Assembly (NCBI GenBank): GCA_022510545.1
Contig: JAFLTG010000011.1
Span: forward strand, 1-49,500
Direction of reading: 5' to 3'
Source: Lachnospiraceae bacterium
Lineage (GTDB): Bacteria; Bacillota; Clostridia; Lachnospirales; Lachnospiraceae
DNA: 49,500 nt
Within the stretch, counting starts at the first letter, position 1; every line of letters starts with the position of its first letter. Shown piece by piece: positions 44,167 through 49,500 of this stretch. Below the pieces are notes generated by a model. That model saw only the letters and a list, made by a program, of their open reading frames with translations, had not been told where the DNA came from and did no database searches. Position numbers and translations under genes: made by a program.

Positions 44167-45159
44167 CTATTTACCCATAACACAGGGGCAGGCCGCATAG
44201 TGCTCTTTGCCCACTTTGGTCATTACTTCCTGCATCTTTGGTTCATCCAAACTGCACTTTTCCTTCACATGCGGACATCTGGTATGAAACCTGCAGCCTG
44301 ACGGCGGCTCCATACTGCTGCCTATATCTCCCTGTAAAAGTCCGCGCCCACTGTCCGCATCTTCAGGGTCGGGCACCGGTACTGCATCAATCAAAGCCTG
44401 CGTGTAAGGATGTACCGGATTATTAAAAACTTCCTTGGCATCTCCTATCTCAACAATCTTACCAAGATACATTACCGCAATTCTGTCGCTTACATAATTA
44501 ACTGCGCCAAGCCCATGTCCTACAAAAAGCAGTGTCAGATTAAGCTCTTTCTGAAGGCTTTTTAACAGATTAAGAATCTGTGCCTGAATCGATACATCCA
44601 GCGCACTTACAGGTTCGTCACATACAATGAACTCAGGATTCAGTGAAAGGGCCTTGGCAATGCCAATTCTCTGACGCTGTCCACCGGAAAATTCATGAGG
44701 ATATCTTCCAAGCACATTTTGTGACAAACCTACCATATCTAATATTTTAAGTATATCTTTCTCCACGGTATCCTTAGTCGAAATATTATGATACAGCATA
44801 GGCTGTGCCAAAATTTCATAAATATGTTTTCTTGGATTCAATGAAGAATACGGATCCTGAAATACCATCTGAAGGCCGGTACGCACATCCTGCATTTCAG
44901 ATTTTTTCATCTCCGACAGATTTTTACCCTTATAATAAATAGTTCCGGCCGTAGGTTTTTCAAGCCCTACCAGCTGTCTTCCGACAGTAGATTTTCCCGA
45001 ACCGGACTCACCTACCAGTCCTAAAATCTCTCCCCGGTTTATGGAAAAGCTTACTCCGTCCACTGCCTTCACATAACCTAAAGTATGTGTAACAATGCCG
45101 CCTTTTACAGGGTAATATTTTTTCATGTTTTCTACTTGTATCAGTGGAACAGTTTCCAT
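44167..45159 (-). CDS. Peptide ABC transporter ATPase (DppF/OppF type)
   Basis: One of two nucleotide-binding subunits that power peptide import. It has Walker A GESGSGKST, Q-loop VFQDPYSSLNP, signature FSGGQRQRIGIAKAL, Walker B IVCDEPVSALDVS and the C-terminal oligopeptide extension HPYTQALIDAVPVP followed by a Cys-rich tail (RFHTRCPHVKEKCS...CPC). Expected length is about 330 residues; it has 330 from the chosen start. The track start at 45204 overlaps the upstream gene. The ATG at 45159 (METVPLIQ) has GAAAGG upstream and leaves a 17-bp gap from the DppD-type stop. Confidence 0.94.
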   Translation of the reverse strand: METVPLIQVENMKKYYPVKGGIVTHTLGYVKAVDGVSFSINRGEILGLVGESGSGKSTVGRQLVGLEKPTAGTIYYKGKNLSEMKKSEMQDVRTGLQMVFQDPYSSLNPRKHIYEILAQPMLYHNISTKDTVEKDILKILDMVGLSQNVLGRYPHEFSGGQRQRIGIAKALSLNPEFIVCDEPVSALDVSIQAQILNLLKSLQKELNLTLLFVGHGLGAVNYVSDRIAVMYLGKIVEIGDAKEVFNNPVHPYTQALIDAVPVPDPEDADSGRGLLQGDIGSSMEPPSGCRFHTRCPHVKEKCSLDEPKMQEVMTKVGKEHYAACPCVMGK

Positions 45160-45176
45160 TTTGTTATACCTTTCTC

Positions 45177-46148
45177 TTAAACTGCAAATTTCTGCCTTAC
45201 ACACTTTGCCGTGTGGTCCTGTGCAAACTCATAATCTTTTTGCGGCTTATCACATTCAGACCTGTAACGCTCGCAGCGTCCCGCAAAACGGCAGCCTTCA
45301 ATATCATCATAGTTTTCCGGCACAATACCCGGTATAGAAAAAAGCTGTCTGTCCTCACCGTCCCGTATTGACGGTATTGATGCAAGCAGAGCCTGAGTAT
45401 AAGGATGCTTGGGATTATTAAAAAGTTCCTTAACCGATGCTTCCTCTATCAGCTGACCCGCATACATAACAAGCACTCTGTCAGCCATCTGTGCAACCAG
45501 ACCAATATCATGGGTAATCAAAATGACAGCCATGTCATTTTCTTGCTGCAGCTCTTTTAATAGTTTCATAATCTGAGCCTGTATAGTAACGTCTAATGCA
45601 GTAGTAGGTTCATCTGCAATCAAAAGCTTGGGATTGCAGGAAAGTGCCATTGCAATCATTACCCTCTGCCGCATACCCCCGGAAAGAGTATGGGGATATT
45701 TCTTCATTGTTGCTTCCGCATCAGGCATTCCAACCTTTTGTAACAGCATAATAGCCCTCTCTCTGGCCTCTTTCTTAGATAATCTCATATGAGTTATGAT
45801 ACTCTCCGTAATCTGGCTGCCTACGGTAAAGACAGGATTCAGTGAAGTAAGAGGATCCTGAAATATCATTGTTATCTGATTTCCTCTTATCTCATCCAAT
45901 TCTTTTTCCGTCAGGCTAAGCAGGTTTTTTCCATCGAATATGACCTTTCCGTCCGTTACTTCTCCGTTTCTTGCAAGAAGACCCATAATCGAAAGTGAAG
46001 TCACGCTCTTCCCGCAGCCGGATTCACCCACTATACAGACAAACTCACCCTTATCCACATGAAAATCAATATGGTCTACTCTTATATTTGTACCAAAATC
46101 TCCCTTGAACGATGTTGTAAGATTTTCAACTTCTAATAAATGCGACAT
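45177..46148 (-). CDS. Peptide ABC transporter ATPase (DppD/OppD type)
   Basis: Partner nucleotide-binding subunit of the importer, about 323 residues. Motifs are Walker A GESGCGKS, Q-loop IFQDPLTSLNP, signature LSGGMRQRVMIAMAL, Walker B LLIADEPTTALD and the oligopeptide C-terminal region HPYTQALLASIPSIRDG. Four Cys in the tail (GCRFAGRCERYRSEC...CVRQ) match a pattern found in this subunit family that can bind an iron-sulfur cluster. The track start at 46199 lies inside the intercistronic hairpin. ATG at 46148 (MSHLLEVEN) follows GGAGAGAGGCT and is preferred. Confidence 0.94.
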   Translation of the reverse strand: MSHLLEVENLTTSFKGDFGTNIRVDHIDFHVDKGEFVCIVGESGCGKSVTSLSIMGLLARNGEVTDGKVIFDGKNLLSLTEKELDEIRGNQITMIFQDPLTSLNPVFTVGSQITESIITHMRLSKKEARERAIMLLQKVGMPDAEATMKKYPHTLSGGMRQRVMIAMALSCNPKLLIADEPTTALDVTIQAQIMKLLKELQQENDMAVILITHDIGLVAQMADRVLVMYAGQLIEEASVKELFNNPKHPYTQALLASIPSIRDGEDRQLFSIPGIVPENYDDIEGCRFAGRCERYRSECDKPQKDYEFAQDHTAKCVRQKFAV

Positions 46149-46176
46149 AGCCTCTCTCCATTTATTATTATACAAA

Positions 46177-46207
46177 TACCACAGACGGTCATATACCATC
46201 TGTGGTA
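46177..46207 (-). terminator. Intercistronic hairpin between the binding-protein gene and the ATPase gene
   Basis: TACCACAGA and TCTGTGGTA form a 9-bp stem with an inner GGT/ACC pair and a short loop. It lies between the substrate-binding-protein stop and the DppD-type start and has only a weak T-tract. Such a structure is expected to give partial termination or 3' protection, keeping the binding protein more abundant than the membrane subunits. Confidence 0.7.
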
Positions 46208-46264
46208 CTTCACTTAACGCTTATAATAACATATCACTATTCCGTACTGCAAGCACTAAAAGAA

Positions 46265-47977
46265 TTATTCTGCAATCTCCCACTCATGCACATTTGCAAA
46301 AGTACCGTAAACATTGGAATTTACATTTTTAACACGCTTACTTACCGCTCCCTGTGCACTGATAATATATGCTGAGAACATCGGAACATCTTCCTGTACT
46401 TTCGTATCAACAATTGTATAACAGTCTCTTATCTCATCAATGCTTCCGGCAGTCTGGGTCGCCTCTAAAGCCTCATTTATTTCATCATCTGCATATCCGG
46501 TCCAGCTTCCCTCACCGCCGAGCAGCCATGCCACATCCGGATAAGGATCTACAGGTGCATAAGTATACTGTACAGCGAAGAAATCATAATCGGTTGTTCC
46601 GGCTATCTCCATCAATCCGGCAAGGTCTCTTTGAGTAACTTCGACCTTGATACCTACCTCTGCCCATTGAGCAACCATAACCTGAGCCGCATTAACAAAC
46701 GCACCGTCACCTGAATTTACAAAGAAACGCAGGGTCTGTGAACCATCCCAGCCGGCTTCGTCAAGCAGTTCTTTAGCTTTCTCGGGATTATATTCCAGAG
46801 GTGTTATGCTGCTATCATAAAACGGTCCTGCAGAAGAAAGGAAACCGTCCACAACCTCACCATGACCTTTCATAAGTTCATTTAAAATCTTGTTTCTGTC
46901 AATTGCATATACAAGTGCCTGACGAACTCTCGCATCAGGAATATTTTCTGTCTGGATAAATACGGACTGATTTGTAACCGGCGAACCGTATACAACATCT
47001 ATATTATCAAGAGCTTCAATATTTTCATAATCTTCCTGAGGAATTGCAGTCATTGTATGGTGTGTCATATCAATTTCCCCGGACTGAAGTCCTGCGTAAA
47101 CCTGGCTTGAATCCACTATACGGAAATTGAGGTTGTCAATCTTAGGCGCACCTTTCCAATAGTTCTCATTGGATTTATAAGAAATATAATGATCAACATC
47201 ATAATCTGTTAAGATATAAGGACCGCTTACCACATCAGGATGATTGAACCAATCCAGTGTTGAAAGCTCATCCTCAGTGTAATCACCAAGTATATGTTTA
47301 GGCAGCGTATGAATATAGTAAGCATAAGTATTCTCAAAGGTTGTCATTGCAATAGGATATTTGGTAGTAAACTGAATGGTTTTCTCATCAATAACCTGCA
47401 CACCTTCAACACTCTCAGCTCCCTCTTCTACAAATCCATCATCATCAACGCCTTCAAATGCATAAAGCATATAGGTCGGATTGGCAATTACAGGGCTTGC
47501 CATGCGCAGGAAGGTAAACTCTACATCCTCTGCCGTAACAGGCGTACCGTCTGACCATGTTGCTTTCTCATCAATATGAACAACAAAATTGATATTGTCA
47601 TCAGTGGTAACGGAATCTGCCAACATCGGCTGAAAGTTTAGCTCACCGTCCAAATCTACCAATGGAAGGAATTCCATTGCTATGGCATACTTATTGATCC
47701 AAGTCTGGTCTACGACAAGCGGGCTGACTCCACCCAGCGAATCCGTAACACCAATGTTTACACTGCTTATCCCATCTGAGCCAGCAGCATCATTATTTTC
47801 ACTTCCTGAATCATTGGATTCCGTAACATCATTGTTTTCATTTACTGAATCATTAGATTCCGTAATATTATTGCTTTCATTTCCTGAGTCATTAGCTGTT
47901 GAACCACAGCCTGCCGTTGCAAACAGCATTGCTGATACAAGCGTCCAACTAAGTGCCTTACTAATAAATCTTTTCAT
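46265..47977 (-). CDS. Peptide ABC transporter substrate-binding lipoprotein (SBP family 5)
   Basis: Extracellular lipoprotein that captures peptides (DppA/OppA type) and feeds the importer. It is about 570 residues from the chosen start: signal peptide with lipobox TAGC, a low-complexity Asn/Ser/Glu/Asp linker built from 39-bp repeats, then the SBP_bac_5 domain with ATWSDGTPVTAEDVEFTF, the GPYILTDYD segment, RQALVYAIDRNKI and the C-terminal FSAYIISAQGAV. The family is confident; a dipeptide, oligopeptide or even nickel-type ligand cannot be separated by eye, though the operon favours peptides. The track start at 47995 lies within the AGGAGG site. ATG at 47977 (MKRFIS) is preferred. It is first in the operon, under a perfect promoter. 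Confidence 0.93.
   Translation of the reverse strand: MKRFISKALSWTLVSAMLFATAGCGSTANDSGNESNNITESNDSVNENNDVTESNDSGSENNDAAGSDGISSVNIGVTDSLGGVSPLVVDQTWINKYAIAMEFLPLVDLDGELNFQPMLADSVTTDDNINFVVHIDEKATWSDGTPVTAEDVEFTFLRMASPVIANPTYMLYAFEGVDDDGFVEEGAESVEGVQVIDEKTIQFTTKYPIAMTTFENTYAYYIHTLPKHILGDYTEDELSTLDWFNHPDVVSGPYILTDYDVDHYISYKSNENYWKGAPKIDNLNFRIVDSSQVYAGLQSGEIDMTHHTMTAIPQEDYENIEALDNIDVVYGSPVTNQSVFIQTENIPDARVRQALVYAIDRNKILNELMKGHGEVVDGFLSSAGPFYDSSITPLEYNPEKAKELLDEAGWDGSQTLRFFVNSGDGAFVNAAQVMVAQWAEVGIKVEVTQRDLAGLMEIAGTTDYDFFAVQYTYAPVDPYPDVAWLLGGEGSWTGYADDEINEALEATQTAGSIDEIRDCYTIVDTKVQEDVPMFSAYIISAQGAVSKRVKNVNSNVYGTFANVHEWEIAE
47790..47898. repeat. 39-bp tandem repeats in the binding-protein linker
   Basis: Two full 39-bp units (47811-47849, 47850-47888) with partial copies on each side. 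They encode the Asn/Ser/Glu/Asp-rich spacer between the lipid-anchored Cys and the folded domain, pattern ESNDSxxENNDVT. Confidence 0.85.
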
Positions 47978-48026
47978 TTCACTCCTCCTATTCATTTCCT
48001 ACTATTCACATAGGAACTGTGGTATA

Positions 48027-48055
48027 ATTATATTTCTATATATTTCCATTGTCAA
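48027..48055 (-). promoter_or_regulatory. Perfect consensus sigma-A promoter for the peptide-transport operon
   Basis: Minus strand TTGACA, exactly 17 bases, TATAAT. Transcription would begin near 48020, about 40 bases before the binding-protein ATG. Nothing that looks like a repressor site overlaps it clearly. Confidence 0.85.
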
Positions 48056-48153
48056 TATTTTTTATATAAAAAGCTCTTTTTATAAACCGTTTTTTGACGT
48101 AATTCCCCAATTATCGGGCTTTTAAGCATACATGAGTGTATAATAGCATATTC

Positions 48154-48182
48154 TTGACAAAAAAGGCAATACATTGTATATT
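48154..48182 (+). promoter_or_regulatory. Sigma-A promoter for the C39-like gene
   Basis: TTGACA, 17 bases, TATATT. It starts transcription about 45 bases before the ATG at 48233 and is divergent from the transporter promoter. Confidence 0.75.
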
Positions 48183-48232
48183 ACAATCACTTTCATAGGA
48201 CGAATTTCGTTAGTCAACAAAATGGAGGAAAT

Positions 48233-48874
48233 ATGAAAAATTTACTTAATTACCAATCCAGCGAGTACGATTGTGGCCCTGTTACACTCACTAATGCAAT
48301 GCGTTACCTCTTTGACAGGGAAGTGCTTTATCCTGATATAATTAAATATATAATGCTATATTGTCTTGATTCTTATAATGAAAAGGGAGAAATAGGCAAG
48401 CTTGGTACTTCTGCATCTGCAATGATGTTTCTTGCCAACTGGATGAATCAGTTTGGTAAGATGAAAAATTTTCCGGTTGCCTGTGAATTTTTATCAGGAG
48501 ATGATGTATATATAAGTCAGGACAGCAAAATTCTCTGCGCCCTGCAACAGGGAGGTGTTGTTGTGCTGCGCCTGTATCTGGAAGTCGCACATTATGTACT
48601 TTTGACCGGAATAGAAGGTGATAGCCTTTACATTTTTGATCCCTACTATGAAGAAGAAGACGATCCTGAATTTGATGCTGAATATTATGACCCCGGTATC
48701 ACATTTATAAATGACCAGCCCAAACGGGCCAACCGCTTGATCTCAATTGAAAAACTTAACCGTACCACGAAAAATTTTTACGAAATGGGACCTTATGATA
48801 TCCGGGAGGCGGTCATCATCTTTAACACTGACACCCGCCTCCTTCCGGAAAATACCATTGACTATTTTATTTAG
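48233..48874 (+). CDS. C39-like cysteine peptidase-fold protein
   Basis: A 213-residue protein with a papain-like C39 pattern: Cys14 in YDCGPVT, His120 in AHYVLLTG and Asp136 in FDPYY, in the order and spacing of the C39 and C39-like families. It has no signal peptide, no membrane segments and no ABC transporter domain, so it is not a bacteriocin exporter; it would act in the cytosol. The region FDPYYEEEDDPEFDAEYYDP is strongly acidic. AATGGAGGAAAT precedes the ATG. It is divergent from the peptide-transport operon and ends 3 bp from the convergent spoVT stop. No double-glycine precursor peptide gene was seen nearby, so the substrate is unknown. Confidence 0.8.
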   Translation: MKNLLNYQSSEYDCGPVTLTNAMRYLFDREVLYPDIIKYIMLYCLDSYNEKGEIGKLGTSASAMMFLANWMNQFGKMKNFPVACEFLSGDDVYISQDSKILCALQQGGVVVLRLYLEVAHYVLLTGIEGDSLYIFDPYYEEEDDPEFDAEYYDPGITFINDQPKRANRLISIEKLNRTTKNFYEMGPYDIREAVIIFNTDTRLLPENTIDYFI

Positions 48875-48877
48875 CTT

Positions 48878-49423
48878 TTATTGCTCCATCTGTCTGCCTA
48901 GGAAGCCTGCGGCAGACTGGATGAGCTTCTGTTCTACTTCGCCCATCTTCGACTTATTATCCATTTCCAGTAAAATCACAGAGCCGATAACATCACCTTC
49001 ACATATGATAGGACTTATTGCTTCATACTGATATTCATCATCATATTCATGACAGACCGAAATGAAATTTCTGTCTCCTTTTGCTGCTACTACGCTTTCC
49101 CTGTTATTGATTTTTTCTTCCAGATCTTTGCTGATGGATTTCCCAAGGACATTCTTCATACCTCCGGAAACAGCAATAAACTGATCTCTGTCAGATATCA
49201 TTGCAATATGGCCTGACACCTGTGCCATACTTTCTGCATACTGCTTGGCAAATGTTCCCATCTCCCCGATAGGAGAATATTTCTTTAAAATAATCTCGCC
49301 TTCCCTGTCAGTATAGATTTCAAGCGGATCTGCCTCTCTGATACGGAGCGTACGACGAATTTCCTTAGGAATTACAATACGCCCAAGGTCATCTATTCTT
49401 CTAACAATTCCTGTTGCTTTCAT
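48878..49423 (-). CDS. spoVT: Stage V sporulation protein T, AbrB-type regulator
   Basis: DNA-binding regulator active in the forespore, which tunes sigma-G-dependent genes. The 181 residues match the family's length: an AbrB swapped-hairpin domain (about 1-50; MKATGIVRRIDDLGRIVIPKE) and a GAF-like domain (about 60-180; FAKQYAESMAQVSGH, then GSVILLEMDN). The ATG follows ATGGAGGTTTTGAGTTT. It is the third sporulation gene in the window, 42 kb from spoIID-spoIIQ, and stands alone. In some Clostridia SpoVT also acts in growing cells; the weak sigma-A-like promoter here would permit that. Confidence 0.93.
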   Translation of the reverse strand: MKATGIVRRIDDLGRIVIPKEIRRTLRIREADPLEIYTDREGEIILKKYSPIGEMGTFAKQYAESMAQVSGHIAMISDRDQFIAVSGGMKNVLGKSISKDLEEKINNRESVVAAKGDRNFISVCHEYDDEYQYEAISPIICEGDVIGSVILLEMDNKSKMGEVEQKLIQSAAGFLGRQMEQ

Positions 49424-49457
49424 AAACTCAAAACCTCCATCTATTCTAATAGTATTT

Positions 49458-49487
49458 TATATAAGTCGTGCTACTAGTATCTGTAAA
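49458..49487 (-). promoter_or_regulatory. Possible promoter for spoVT
   Basis: Minus strand TTTACA, 18 bases, TATATA: a plausible but imperfect sigma-A site. A clear sigma-G pattern (GnATA with CATnnTA) was not seen, and the upstream part is cut by the window end. Confidence 0.3.
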
Positions 49488-49500
49488 TGGTGGGAGTTTA

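Overview
The window reads as chromosomal DNA of a low-GC, spore-forming member of the Clostridia, most likely Lachnospiraceae (Lachnospira, Roseburia or Butyrivibrio-like). The grounds are a spoIID-spoIIQ pair and spoVT, consensus sigma-A promoters with strong AGGAGG ribosome-binding sites, a eukaryote-type IleRS, and large secreted proteins with Ig-like and InlB-type repeats, including a pectate lyase. No tRNA, rRNA, CRISPR array, prophage or intact insertion sequence was seen. The only mobile-element trace is a 5'-truncated Rpn/PD-(D/E)XK transposase-like remnant.

Layout. 1-1.3 kb: dihydroorotase (cut by the window edge) and a PrcB-like lipoprotein. 1.4-2.15 kb: a PlsC-type acyltransferase. 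2.15-7.1 kb, all on the minus strand: spoIID, spoIIQ, an amidohydrolase and a GH9-like lipoprotein that appears to have lost its catalytic residues. 7.1-8.2 kb: a Ca-binding protein with RTX-associated EF-hand-like modules. 8.5-14.9 kb: an aconitase-family hydratase 23 bp downstream of a secreted transglutaminase-like/Ig-like protein. 15-18.2 kb: hflX, a membrane acyltransferase and an unknown small protein. 18.3-24 kb: glgP and ileS. 24.3-38.2 kb: the Rpn remnant, an operon of an HD-domain protein plus a 1723-residue pectate lyase, and a 2.4-thousand-residue secreted protein with four tandem ~300-residue repeats. 38.5-41 kb: pncB and a DUF1016/YhcG-type nuclease gene carrying a 37-bp perfect palindrome. 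41-48 kb: a dipeptide/oligopeptide ABC transporter operon (binding protein, two ATPases, two permeases) ending in an M20 amidohydrolase. 48.2-49.4 kb: a C39-like peptidase and spoVT.

How the parts fit. Three very large secreted proteins (transglutaminase-like, pectate lyase, giant repeat protein) share a style: signal peptide, acidic low-complexity segments, many beta-sandwich modules, and no LPXTG or SLH anchor that I can see. Two of them share a homologous C-terminal array of about 550 residues, which suggests a common surface-retention or export module. Together with the GH9-like lipoprotein and the peptide importer plus hydrolase, the window suggests a cell-surface programme for plant polysaccharide and peptide use. 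The best candidates for something undescribed are the 4 x 300-residue repeat, the shared C-terminal array, the apparently dead GH9 and the in-frame palindrome in the nuclease gene.
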